From: an uncultured Chloroflexota bacterium
GTDB taxonomy: Bacteria > Chloroflexota > Anaerolineae > Aggregatilineales > Phototrophicaceae
NCBI GenBank assembly: GCA_937927665.1
Contig: CALBRY010000373.1
Location: 1 to 17,808, forward strand
Direction: 5' to 3'
Length of the DNA: 17,808 nucleotides
Shown here: positions 1 through 7,589 of the stretch, piece after piece
How positions within the stretch are numbered: the stretch's first letter is position 1
Layout: the number at the start of each line of letters is the position of its first letter
Notes under the pieces: generated by a model
The model's input: the letters and a program-made list of their open reading frames with translations, nothing else
Told to the model about the DNA's origin: nothing
Database searches by the model: none
Made by a program: the position numbers and the translations under genes

Positions 1-188
1 CGATTCAAGAAAGCGCCACAATTAGACTTTCATACTAAATGTGTTCATTTATATGCAATCTTCTTTCTAACCAGTTCGTCGCCTCAACTCAACGATGATT
101 AAATGACTTGTGTTGGTTCGCCATAATCACCCTATTTGATGTGTGCGGCACAAAGCAATAAATTCACAACCCAAACATGTTTACGCCG

Positions 189-202
189 TGTGAGCGTTCA
201 CA
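189..202. promoter_or_regulatory. Distal lac-type operator
   Basis: The site reads TGTGAGCGTTCACA, a 14-bp palindrome with one mismatched pair. It differs from the ideal symmetric lac operator core (TGTGAGCGCTCACA) at one base. It lies 176 bp upstream of the regulator start and 164 bp centre to centre from the second site. The regulator's recognition helix has the same Tyr-Gln-Thr-Val-Ser-Arg as E. coli LacI, so the fit between protein and site is specific. Repression through a pair of sites is inferred. Confidence 0.75.
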
Positions 203-285
203 AATAAAAGTACCATAGATGATATCATTCGGCAATCAACCACTGACATGAATCAATTAGATTTCGAGGAACGTCCGGTGTTAGG

Positions 286-334
286 TATAATCTGCTGAAA
301 ACTTGATCGATGAAAAGACAACTGGTGTTATAAT
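286..334 (+). promoter_or_regulatory. Two candidate -10 boxes of the regulator-araBD operon
   Basis: Perfect TATAAT hexamers occur at 286-291 and 329-334. For the first, TTTCGA at 263-268 is a weak -35 candidate at 17-bp spacing. For the second, the best upstream match is TTGATC at 303-308, at an overlong 20 bp, so a -35 is not convincing. The second box is the better placed for repression by the 353-366 operator. Transcription starts cannot be fixed from sequence alone. Confidence 0.45.
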
Positions 335-352
335 CAACTCTGGTTGACGACT

Positions 353-366
353 TGTGAGCCTTCACA
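353..366. promoter_or_regulatory. Promoter-proximal lac-type operator
   Basis: The site reads TGTGAGCCTTCACA, differing from the upstream site at only one base and from the ideal lac operator core at two. It sits between the TATAAT at 329-334 and the start codon at 379. From the -10 position this places it roughly 12 to 25 bases into the transcript, where a bound repressor would block initiation, as lacO1 does. Autoregulation of the regulator and co-regulation of araBD is the likely role. Confidence 0.75.
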
Positions 367-378
367 TAGGATGCGTTT

Positions 379-1404
379 GTGACCCCTCCCGAAAATCAGT
401 CGAAGCGCGTGACACTCCATGATGTTGCCGATTCCGCCGGGGTGTCTTATCAAACAGTATCCCGGGTGATCAACGATGATCCACATGTGTCAAAATCCAC
501 TCGCATACGGGTCTTGCAAGCGATCAAAGCCCTGGATTACCGCCCCAATCATGCTGCCCGCAGCCTAGTGACGCGTCGTTCCAACCTACTGGAAATTATC
601 TCGTTTGGCGTAAGCCACTATGGTCCCTCGCAAATGGTCACGCATATTGAACGTGCCGCGCGCGAGCGGGGGTATCACCTGCTGCTATCACATCTCAGCG
701 AAATGTCGCTGATCGAGATTAGCCGCGCGATCGATAACCTGAGCGGACGCTTGGTCGATGGCATAATTTTGATCGCGCCGGTCATGGGGGTGGATTATGC
801 GGAAATTATCGGCATTACGCGCGGGATTCCGCTTGTGATGATCGATACGCCGCTTGGATCAAATGCGCCGGGGGTGGTCATCAACCAGCATCACGGCAGT
901 CAGCTCGCCACACAACATTTGCTTTCACTGGGACACCGGCATATCTGCGAGATCAGCGGTCCGCTGAATTGGTTCGGTGCGATTGCACGTCATGAAAGCT
1001 GGATATCTACCCTAAAGTCTGTCGGGATCGAACCGGGCGTAAGCGTGCAAGGTGATTGGACGGCGATCGGCGGCTATGAAGCGGCAAAACGACTGCTTGA
1101 GGCGGATCATTCGTTTACTGGGCTAGTCGTTGGGAATGATCAAATGGCATTGGGGGCAATGCGGGCGCTGCGTGAGTATGGACTGCGCATCCCTGAAGAT
1201 GTATCAATCGTCGGGTTTGACGATATCCCGGAAGCAATCTGCTTCGAACCGCCCTTAACGACGGTGCGTCAAGATTTCGACGCATTAGGCACGCAGAGCG
1301 TCGAATATTTGGTCGATTTGATCCAACGCCCGGAACTGCCCGCGCAGCAGCGTGTCCTGCATCCGAATCTGATCGTGCGACAAAGCACCCGTGCAATTTC
1401 GTGA
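379..1404 (+). CDS. LacI-family transcriptional repressor of the araBD operon
   Basis: A 341-residue LacI/GalR-family regulator of normal length. Residues about 11-31 form the helix-turn-helix, with recognition helix YQTVSRV at 24-30. The hinge helix follows (YRPNHAARSL, 54-63), then a periplasmic-binding-protein-like effector domain to the end (for example VGNDQMALGA at 251-260 and GFDDIP at 279-284). Tyr24, Gln25 and Arg29 match E. coli LacI Tyr17, Gln18 and Arg22, which set operator specificity, and lac-type operators lie just upstream. The start is GTG at 379. AGGA at 368-371 gives a ribosome site 7 bases away, and an ATG at 371 is out of frame and stops after three codons. It is followed by araB after 57 bases, so the likely effector is L-arabinose or a pathway intermediate. 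Family is certain; effector and name are inferred. Confidence 0.92.
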   Translation: MTPPENQSKRVTLHDVADSAGVSYQTVSRVINDDPHVSKSTRIRVLQAIKALDYRPNHAARSLVTRRSNLLEIISFGVSHYGPSQMVTHIERAARERGYHLLLSHLSEMSLIEISRAIDNLSGRLVDGIILIAPVMGVDYAEIIGITRGIPLVMIDTPLGSNAPGVVINQHHGSQLATQHLLSLGHRHICEISGPLNWFGAIARHESWISTLKSVGIEPGVSVQGDWTAIGGYEAAKRLLEADHSFTGLVVGNDQMALGAMRALREYGLRIPEDVSIVGFDDIPEAICFEPPLTTVRQDFDALGTQSVEYLVDLIQRPELPAQQRVLHPNLIVRQSTRAIS

Positions 1405-1464
1405 ATGAAGGGATCAGGTTCTTATTCTTGCTGAACTTGATAAAGAATCTCAAAAGAGGACATG

Positions 1465-3117
1465 ATGACCTATACAATCGGTGTTGATTTTGGAACATTA
1501 TCCGGTCGAGCGCTGTTAGTCGATACCCGCAACGGAGCGGAGATTGCGACGGCGGTTTATGAATATCCGCATGGGGTAATGGATCAAGCGCTCCCCTCCG
1601 GCAAACGACTGGGACCTGAATGGGCGCTCCAGCATCCCCAAGATTATCTTGGCGTACTGACGCACACCATCCCGGAAGTACTCAAACTGAGCGGTGTCGA
1701 TCCGAAAGAAATCGTCGGCATCGGCACGGATTTCACCGCCAGTTCACCAATGCCAGCGCTTCGTGATGGGACACCCCTTTGTCTCGTTCCGCAATATGTG
1801 GACGAACCGCACGCCTATGTCAAGCTGTGGAAACATCACGCCAGCCAACCGCAGGCAGATCGAATCAACGCGGTAGCCCGGCAGCGCGGCGAAACATGGT
1901 TAAAGCGCTACGGTGGCAAATACTCATCGGAATGGTTTTTCAGCAAGCTGCTGCAAGTTTTGGACGAATCCCCTGCCGTCTATGACGCGATCGAAATATG
2001 GATCGAATGCGCGGATTGGATCATTTGGCAGCTTACCGGAAATTTGACGCGTAACACCTGCACGGCGGGCTACAAGATGCTGGTGCAGGATGGGAAATAT
2101 CCTTCTCGCGAGTATTTCGGCGCGCTCCACCCTGCTTTTGCAGATGTGATCGCCCAAAAAGTCCCCGGCGAATTTGCGCCGCTGGGTGGGCGTGCCGGAA
2201 CACTCACCGAAGCGATGGCGGCGAAGCTCGGACTGCCCGCCGGGATCGCTGTTGCGGTCGGGAATGTTGATGCTCATGTCACCGCGCCCGCCGTTAAAGC
2301 CACCGCGCCGGGGATCATGGTCATGATCATGGGAACGTCCACCTGTCATGTGATGTCCGCCGACAGCATGAGCGATGTTGAAGGCATGTGCGGCGTCGTC
2401 GATGGGGGCATCATTGATGGCTTGTACGGTTACGAAGCAGGACAAAGCGGCGTTGGAGATATTTTCGGATGGTTTGTCGATCATGCCGTGCCGCCGGAAT
2501 ATCACCAAGCGGCGAAAGCGGCAGGCAAGAATTTGCATGAATATCTTGAACACGAAGCCGCCAAACAGAAACCCGGTGAGCACGGGTTGATCGCCCTCGA
2601 TTGGTGGAATGGAAACCGCTCAACGCTGGTTGATACGGAATTAAGCGGGCTGTTGCTGGGGGCAACACTGGCAACCCGTGCCCCGGATATTTACCGCGCC
2701 TTGATCGAATCGACCGCTTACGGCACACGTGAAATCATCGAAGCGTTCGAATCACACGGCATTCACGTTCGCGAACTGGTCGCGGCGGGTGGGCTGCCGG
2801 ACAAGAATGCCCTGCTGCGTCAGATTTACGCCGATGTGACAGGTCGCCCGATTGTGCTAGCCGGTTCGGGGCAAGCGCCTGCACTTGGATCAGCAATTCA
2901 TGCGGCAGTCGCGGCGGGTGTGTATCCGGATATTCACGCTGCTGCCGAGTCGATGGGTAAGCTCAAATCAGAAAAAGTCAGCCCTATTCCGGAAAATCAA
3001 GCGGTGTACGAGCAGTTGTATGCCGAATACAAAACGCTGTATGACTACTTCGGACGAGGTGCAAATGATGCGATGAAGCACCTCAAACACATTCGTAATC
3101 AGGCGCGTGGAGAATAA
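1465..3117 (+). CDS. araB: Ribulokinase (L-ribulose + ATP to L-ribulose-5-phosphate)
   Basis: A FGGY-family sugar kinase of 550 residues, close to the 566 of E. coli AraB. The N-terminal phosphate motif reads GVDFGTLSGRALLVD. Further along are GYKMLV (about 203-208), the second-domain GTSTCHV (about 290-296), the block DWWNGNRSTLVDTELSG (about 379-395) that I associate with ribulokinases, and the adenosine motif AAGGLPDKNALLRQIY (about 440-455). Two ATGs are adjacent, at 1462 and 1465. AGAGGA at 1455-1460 is only 1 base from the first, so the second is preferred; the N-terminus then reads MTYTIGVDFGT, as in homologues. It acts in the cytoplasm in L-arabinose catabolism. The araD start follows the stop by 3 bases, so the two are surely co-transcribed. 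No araA is adjacent, so the isomerase must be encoded elsewhere or substrate arrives as ribulose. Confidence 0.95.
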   Translation: MTYTIGVDFGTLSGRALLVDTRNGAEIATAVYEYPHGVMDQALPSGKRLGPEWALQHPQDYLGVLTHTIPEVLKLSGVDPKEIVGIGTDFTASSPMPALRDGTPLCLVPQYVDEPHAYVKLWKHHASQPQADRINAVARQRGETWLKRYGGKYSSEWFFSKLLQVLDESPAVYDAIEIWIECADWIIWQLTGNLTRNTCTAGYKMLVQDGKYPSREYFGALHPAFADVIAQKVPGEFAPLGGRAGTLTEAMAAKLGLPAGIAVAVGNVDAHVTAPAVKATAPGIMVMIMGTSTCHVMSADSMSDVEGMCGVVDGGIIDGLYGYEAGQSGVGDIFGWFVDHAVPPEYHQAAKAAGKNLHEYLEHEAAKQKPGEHGLIALDWWNGNRSTLVDTELSGLLLGATLATRAPDIYRALIESTAYGTREIIEAFESHGIHVRELVAAGGLPDKNALLRQIYADVTGRPIVLAGSGQAPALGSAIHAAVAAGVYPDIHAAAESMGKLKSEKVSPIPENQAVYEQLYAEYKTLYDYFGRGANDAMKHLKHIRNQARGE

Positions 3118-3120
3118 CCG

Positions 3121-3771
3121 ATGCTGCTGCCAGAACTTCGACAAAAAGTATGCGATCTGCATGCTGAACTACCGAAAAATCATCTTGTCGCATGGACAAG
3201 CGGAAATGTCAGCGGGCGTGACCCTGAAAGCGGCTTAATCGTCATTAAGCCGAGTGGTCTGCTATTTGAAGACCTGACGCCGGAAAGCATGGTGGTCGTT
3301 GATGCAAATGGTGCGATCGTCGAGGGGACGCTTAAAGCCTCATCGGATACCGCGTCACACTGCTATATCTATCGCCAGATGCCACAGGTCAATGGGATCG
3401 TCCATACACATTCCCGTTATGCGACTGCGTTTGCCGTATTGGGGCGCGAAATCCCTTGTGTGACCACCGCCATGAGTGATGAATTTGGCGGACCGATCCC
3501 ATGCGGCGGATTCGCGATGATCGGCGGTGAGGAGATTGGTCAGGTAGTGGTCGATACGCTGACTGGCAGTCGCAGTCCGTCCTGCTTACTGCAAAGTCAC
3601 GGCGTGTTCGCAGTCGGCAAAAACGCGATGACGGCAGTCAAAGCGGCAGTCATGACCGAGGATAACGCTGCGATTGTGTGGACGGCGCTGCAAATCGGCA
3701 CGCCGCTCACGTTGGCAAAGGCAGATATTGATCGTTTGTACGATCGCTATCAAAACGTGTACGGTCAGTAA
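3121..3771 (+). CDS. araD: L-ribulose-5-phosphate 4-epimerase (class II aldolase/AraD family)
   Basis: A 216-residue class II aldolase-fold protein, slightly shorter than E. coli AraD (231). It converts L-ribulose-5-phosphate to D-xylulose-5-phosphate, feeding the pentose phosphate pathway. The metal ligands are visible as HTH (His95, His97) and SHG (His160). The phosphate-binding elements are SGNVSGRD (27-34) and IKPSG (42-46). Asp76 in the SSDT motif, Asp120, and Tyr214 in the C-terminal VYGQ correspond to the catalytic Asp76, Asp120 and Tyr229 of E. coli AraD, which favours a true epimerase over fuculose-phosphate aldolase. GGAG about 8 bases upstream, within the end of araB, supports the start at 3121. 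It is the last gene of the operon, converging on the transporter. Confidence 0.93.
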   Translation: MLLPELRQKVCDLHAELPKNHLVAWTSGNVSGRDPESGLIVIKPSGLLFEDLTPESMVVVDANGAIVEGTLKASSDTASHCYIYRQMPQVNGIVHTHSRYATAFAVLGREIPCVTTAMSDEFGGPIPCGGFAMIGGEEIGQVVVDTLTGSRSPSCLLQSHGVFAVGKNAMTAVKAAVMTEDNAAIVWTALQIGTPLTLAKADIDRLYDRYQNVYGQ

Positions 3772-3783
3772 ATAATCTCATTG

Positions 3784-3823
3784 AGTGAGCTTTACCCTAA
3801 GCGCATGTGGGATAAAGCTCACT
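3784..3823. terminator. Bidirectional terminator-like hairpin between araD and the transporter
   Basis: An 11-bp perfect inverted repeat, AGTGAGCTTTA (3784-3794) and TAAAGCTCACT (3813-3823), encloses an 18-base loop. It sits between two convergent operons, 12 bases after the araD stop and about 50 bases from the last transporter gene. Neither side has a strong T-run, so it is a weak or bidirectional terminator, or a transcript-end stabiliser. Confidence 0.6.
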
Positions 3824-3875
3824 TGGTTTACTAGAAGAGGCGGAACAGCGGCTTCGGCAACATAACGATCGCCTT

Positions 3876-4883
3876 TTAAGAAGTTCCTTCTGCAGGGGCG
3901 ACAGCCGCTCGACGGCGGCGCAGCACGAAGAAATTCCCTCGATAGCTCGTCAAAAACTTTTGCAGCGCGATGAAGAAGAACAGCAGCAGACCGATCACAA
4001 TTTTCGTCCACCAACTGTTGAGCGTGCCATCAAACGTGATATAAGTCTGAATCACGCCCTGAATTGCCACGCCGACAAATGTCCCGGCGACAAAGCCTAC
4101 TCCCCCCGTGAGCAGTGTTCCGCCGATAACGACCGCGGCAATCGCATCCAATTCTAAACCGATCGCTGCACGCGGATAACCGGAGCGTGTGTAAAGCGTA
4201 TATACAATACCTGCGAGCGTTGCCAGCACACTGCTCAGCATATAAACGGAGATTGTCGTTCGTCCTACCGGCACGCCGAGCAAAAGCGCCGCTGTTGAGT
4301 TTCCGCCAAGTGCGTAAACATTGCGTCCAAAACGCGTAAAGTGAGCGAGGATAATGCCGACGAACAGGGTGATTAGAAACAGAACAGCGATTACGCTCAG
4401 CCGACCGCGATCCGGGAATAGGTAATACAAACTGGATACATCAGCGAAAAACGGATGCTCGATCGGAATAGATTCCTGCGATAAAACAAATGCACCACCT
4501 CTTGCGAGAAACATTCCCGCTAATGTGACGATGAATGCCGGAATTTTGAAGTAGTGGATCACTGCACCCATTGACGCGCCAAATGTCGCGCCGATGACCA
4601 ACACAACTGCGAAGGCGATCACGGGATGCATGCCTAAACTCCCAATCGCCAGCGCGCAGAATACGCCCGTAAAGGCGACAACAGACCCAACCGACAGATC
4701 GATCCCGCCAGCAATGATCACGAACGTCATGCCGACAGCAGCAATCCCCAAAAATGATTTGTCCGTCAGGAAATTGGCGATCACCCGTGTTGTGCCAAAT
4801 GCGGGAAAACGCTGCCAGCCAATCAGATACAGCACCGCAAACACGATGAACGTGGCGATGAGGGGGAAAATGCGCGATCTCAT
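3876..4883 (-). CDS. yjfF: Sugar ABC transporter permease, YjfF type
   Basis: A 335-residue inner-membrane permease of the BPD_transp_2 (RbsC-like) family with some eight to ten hydrophobic segments. The conserved GGIDLSVGS motif near residues 60-68 and the late block AAVVIGGTLLTGGVG are typical of the family. It is the second permease of a YtfQRT-YjfF importer and forms the channel with the preceding permease. Its ATG overlaps the TGA of the upstream permease (ATGA at 4880-4883), so translation is coupled. It is the last gene of the operon. E. coli YjfF has 331 residues, so length and gene order both fit. Confidence 0.88.
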   Translation of the reverse strand: MRSRIFPLIATFIVFAVLYLIGWQRFPAFGTTRVIANFLTDKSFLGIAAVGMTFVIIAGGIDLSVGSVVAFTGVFCALAIGSLGMHPVIAFAVVLVIGATFGASMGAVIHYFKIPAFIVTLAGMFLARGGAFVLSQESIPIEHPFFADVSSLYYLFPDRGRLSVIAVLFLITLFVGIILAHFTRFGRNVYALGGNSTAALLLGVPVGRTTISVYMLSSVLATLAGIVYTLYTRSGYPRAAIGLELDAIAAVVIGGTLLTGGVGFVAGTFVGVAIQGVIQTYITFDGTLNSWWTKIVIGLLLFFFIALQKFLTSYRGNFFVLRRRRAAVAPAEGTS

Positions 4884-5944
4884 GATTGTTTCCTCATGCG
4901 CATGAACAGACGGGTGAATGGACGACGGAATTCTTCTGATTGCAGGAACAGAATGAGCAGAATGACCACCGCTTGCACGATCAGGTTAAACGTCGGAGGC
5001 AGTCCGCTTACGAAAATCCCCGTCTGGATGCTTTGGATGATCAGCGCGCCGATCACGCTCAACCCAAGGTAAAAGCGCCCACCTGTCAACAGGGTTCCAC
5101 CGATGACAACCGCCAACACTGCGTCAAGTTCCAGCCATAAACCCGCATTGTTGGCATCCGCTCCTCTGATGTCCGCCGTGATAATCAACCCGGCAATCGC
5201 CGCACATACGCCCGAAATGACATAGACGAAAAGCTTGATCGCGCGGGCATCAATACCCGCATAATAACTGGCGCGATCATTCGAACCTACCGACTCGATC
5301 AGCAGCCCAATTGCGGTGCGGCGCACCATCAAGTACACCAGTATCAACACGAGCGCTGAAAGAATGATCGGGAACGGCAGCCCCAAAACAACCCCTTTAC
5401 CAACGAATTCCAGCGTGGGGTTGTTGAAGATAGCGATCTGCCCTGCGGTGATCAGCTGAGCGATTCCGCGCCCTACTACCATCAAAATCAGGGTGGCGAT
5501 AAACGGCTGAATGTCGAATACGGCAACCAGCACACCATTCCACAATCCGCACAGCACACCAGCGCCGATACTGATCGCGATGACGATGAACGGCGAAAGT
5601 TCGGTTTGATCGATCAGCACGGCGGCAACTGCGCCGCAAATGGCGATCACCGCACCTACCGAGAGATCAATCCCTTTGGTAGCGATCACCAACGTCATAC
5701 CAACGGCGAGGATTACAGTTGGCGCACCTCGATTAAAAATATCGACGATGCTGCCCAGCATACGCCCATCGACTATTCGCACGTTGAAGAAATTCGGAGA
5801 GATTAACCAGTTACCGATCAAGATGAGAATCAGCGCCGCTAGTGGAAACAACAGCTTGCGACTGTTCCGCAGCATCCGCTGTAAATTACCCCGACTTACC
5901 GGAGTTTCCGTCTCGAAAGAGGTCTTCGTATTCACCATGATCAT
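4880..5944 (-). CDS. ytfT: Sugar ABC transporter permease, YtfT type
   Basis: A 354-residue BPD_transp_2-family permease with about ten hydrophobic segments. It carries the KGIDLSVGAVIAI motif near residues 89-101 and the C-terminal loop AVVIGGTLLTGGRF. It pairs with YjfF as the heterodimeric channel of a furanose-type sugar importer. The ATG at 5944 overlaps the ATPase stop by four bases (ATGA). A second in-frame ATG lies at 5938; GGAA just upstream favours the first. The N-terminal 30 residues are polar and slightly longer than in E. coli YtfT (341 in total). Confidence 0.88.
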   Translation of the reverse strand: MIMVNTKTSFETETPVSRGNLQRMLRNSRKLLFPLAALILILIGNWLISPNFFNVRIVDGRMLGSIVDIFNRGAPTVILAVGMTLVIATKGIDLSVGAVIAICGAVAAVLIDQTELSPFIVIAISIGAGVLCGLWNGVLVAVFDIQPFIATLILMVVGRGIAQLITAGQIAIFNNPTLEFVGKGVVLGLPFPIILSALVLILVYLMVRRTAIGLLIESVGSNDRASYYAGIDARAIKLFVYVISGVCAAIAGLIITADIRGADANNAGLWLELDAVLAVVIGGTLLTGGRFYLGLSVIGALIIQSIQTGIFVSGLPPTFNLIVQAVVILLILFLQSEEFRRPFTRLFMRMRKQS

Positions 5945-7455
5945 TTTTCCGCAATGGCGTGCATCACGGTCGTTTCGTTGATGTCGTCGCCCGTAAGCTC
6001 GGTCAATTTTTGGCGGTCGCGCATCACGACAACCCGATTGCTGTAATCTACAACTTCGGAAAGTTCAGACGAAATAACCAGCAGCGCCAAGCCTTCGCTG
6101 CAAAGCCGTTTGATGATATTGATAATTTCCGCGTGTGCGCCTACATCGATCCCGCGCGTCGGTTCGTCCAGAATCAGAAATTCGGGTTGAGATGCCAACC
6201 AGCGCGCAAGGATTACCTTTTGCTGGTTTCCCCCGGAAAGCTCACTAACGGGGCTGCTCGAATCCGGTGTGACGATACGCAGCGCGGCGATCATCTCTTG
6301 AGCGATGGCTTCTTGCTTTGCATACGGCAGATACTTGAACCATCCCTGCTTGGCTTGCAGCGCCACGATGATATTTTCGCGCACGCTCAATTCTGGAATG
6401 ATTCCCTCGACTTTGCGATCTTCGGGGCACATGGCGAATCCTTGGCGCACAGCATCGCGTGGAGATTTAAGGGTGATAGTCTTTCCCTTCACCATCATTT
6501 CACCCCCATCGCTGCGGTAAATGCCAAACAGCAGTTGTGCCGCTTCTGTTCTACCCGAACCGAGCAATCCGGCTAAGCCAACGATCTCACCTTTGGCAAT
6601 ATTCAGGTCAAACGGATGCAGCATGCCTTTGCGGGCAATACCGTGTGCATGCAAGAATGCCCCTTCGCTCATAGTCGCAGTCGCTGTTTCGCCAGCTTCC
6701 GCAATCTCGGCGAACTCTCGTCCCAACATATCGGAAATCAACTGGCGTTTAGGCAATTCACGCGTCAGGTGTTCACTCACTTTTTCGCCGTTTCGCAACA
6801 CGGTGATTCGATCCGAAATCTGGTACACCTGATCGAGAAAGTGGGTGATCAAAATGATGCCCAGCCCGCGGGCTGTCAGCGAACGCATCACCTCAAACAA
6901 CATTTGGACTTCGCGCGCATCAAGGCTGGCAGTTGGTTCATCAAGGATGAGAACTTTTGCAGACATCGAAACACCACGCGCGATGGCGATGATCTGCTGA
7001 ATAGCAACCGAGTAAGTGGAGAGTGTGCGCGTCACATCAATATCAAGATGGTAGGTTTGCAGAAGAGCTTTGGCTTGCGCGTTGACGCGCCTCATATCAA
7101 TGAATCCAAAGCGGGTAGGCTGGCGCCCTAGGAAAATGTTCTCTGCAACTGAAAGTGTTGGTACAAGGTTGATCTCTTGGTACACCGCGCTGATGCCGTA
7201 GGTTTGTGCATCGCGCGGACTTTGCGGTTCGATCGGCTTGCCTTCAAGTAGAATTGTCCCGCCATCTTTGCGATAAACCCCCGTGATCAACTTGATCAAC
7301 GTGGATTTTCCCGCCCCATTTTCGCCTAGCAGCGCATGAATTTCTCCGGCGTACAGGTTGAAATCAACACTGGCGAGGGCATGGGTGTTCCCGAAAATCT
7401 TGGTTAGTTTTTGCGTCTGCAATAAAGGAAGGCGATTTTCTTGTGACTCGGTCAA
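5941..7455 (-). CDS. ytfR: Sugar ABC transporter ATP-binding protein, YtfR type (two NBDs)
   Basis: A tandem ATPase that drives sugar import, about 504 residues from the chosen start (E. coli YtfR has 500). NBD1 has Walker A GENGAGKST (44-52), a degenerate signature around YSVAIQQ (148-154) and Walker B LILDEPTASLD (169-179). NBD2 has the degenerate Walker A GLLGSGRTE typical of RbsA-like proteins, signature LSGGNQQKV (406-414) and Walker B LILDEPTRGID (427-437). The frame stays open to a GTG at 7545, but that extension lies over a long hairpin and adds 30 residues absent from homologues. The TTG at 7455 has AGGAG seven bases upstream (7463-7467) and gives an N-terminus of family length, so it is preferred. 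It follows ytfQ after about 130 bases and overlaps ytfT by four. Confidence 0.9.
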   Translation of the reverse strand: MTESQENRLPLLQTQKLTKIFGNTHALASVDFNLYAGEIHALLGENGAGKSTLIKLITGVYRKDGGTILLEGKPIEPQSPRDAQTYGISAVYQEINLVPTLSVAENIFLGRQPTRFGFIDMRRVNAQAKALLQTYHLDIDVTRTLSTYSVAIQQIIAIARGVSMSAKVLILDEPTASLDAREVQMLFEVMRSLTARGLGIILITHFLDQVYQISDRITVLRNGEKVSEHLTRELPKRQLISDMLGREFAEIAEAGETATATMSEGAFLHAHGIARKGMLHPFDLNIAKGEIVGLAGLLGSGRTEAAQLLFGIYRSDGGEMMVKGKTITLKSPRDAVRQGFAMCPEDRKVEGIIPELSVRENIIVALQAKQGWFKYLPYAKQEAIAQEMIAALRIVTPDSSSPVSELSGGNQQKVILARWLASQPEFLILDEPTRGIDVGAHAEIINIIKRLCSEGLALLVISSELSEVVDYSNRVVVMRDRQKLTELTGDDINETTVMHAIAEK

Positions 7456-7494
7456 AGCGGCACTCCTATCAATCACTTCCTGACCATATTCCCA

Positions 7495-7543
7495 GCCCCT
7501 AAATCCCTGCGCTTTAATAAGTGCAAGCGCGGGGATTAGGGGC
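7495..7543. promoter_or_regulatory. Long intergenic hairpin between ytfQ and ytfR
   Basis: The arms at 7495-7514 and 7525-7543 pair over 19 positions with one bulge (7503) and one non-Watson-Crick position (7508/7531), around a 10-base loop. In the minus-strand transcript it lies between the binding-protein gene and the ATPase gene. There is no following T-run, so full termination is unlikely. A structure here would stabilise the ytfQ message or reduce downstream transcription. That fits the usual need for more binding protein than transporter core, as known for malE-malF. The function is inferred. Confidence 0.65.
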
Positions 7544-7589
7544 ACTTTCCTCCCATGAGCAGGAGAAAATGGATAGGCTTATGTGGTGT

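Larger units (their letters stand above)
1..378. other. AT-rich leader region upstream of the LacI-type regulator
   Basis: No convincing gene is seen here. The stretch is clearly more AT-rich than the coding DNA to its right and carries the control region of the regulator-araBD genes. It contains two lac-type operator sites (189-202 and 353-366) and two perfect TATAAT hexamers (286-291 and 329-334). It also has a perfect 6-bp inverted repeat around 4 bases at 36-51 (TAAATG-TGTT-CATTTA). A reading frame open from base 1 to a TAA at 100-102 could be the tail of a gene outside the window, but it has no recognisable motif. Confidence 0.6.

Noticed and set aside
36..51. Perfect inverted repeat TAAATG-TGTT-CATTTA
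   Set aside because: It is AT-rich with short arms, does not match the lac-type sites, and has no gene clearly downstream. Chance is likely in such sequence.
1..102. Open frame from base 1 to TAA at 100-102 (33 codons), possibly the tail of a gene to the left
   Set aside because: It is short, AT-rich, and has no recognisable motif or coding signature. It cannot be distinguished from chance without the sequence to the left.
1404..1461. Weak ATTCTT/AAGAAT hairpin between the regulator and araB as a terminator or attenuator
   Set aside because: The stem is only six A/T-rich pairs and has no T-run; the close spacing suggests simple co-transcription.
1924..2583. Long antisense frame within araB (219 codons)
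   Set aside because: It lies fully opposite a well-supported kinase gene, is rich in Arg and His as reverse-strand shadows are, and shows no domain.
3784..3823. GTGAGC...GCTCAC in the araD-yjfF gap as a third lac-type operator
   Set aside because: The arms are separated by 18 bases and form a long stem, and the site lies between convergent gene ends, so a terminator-like hairpin is the better reading.
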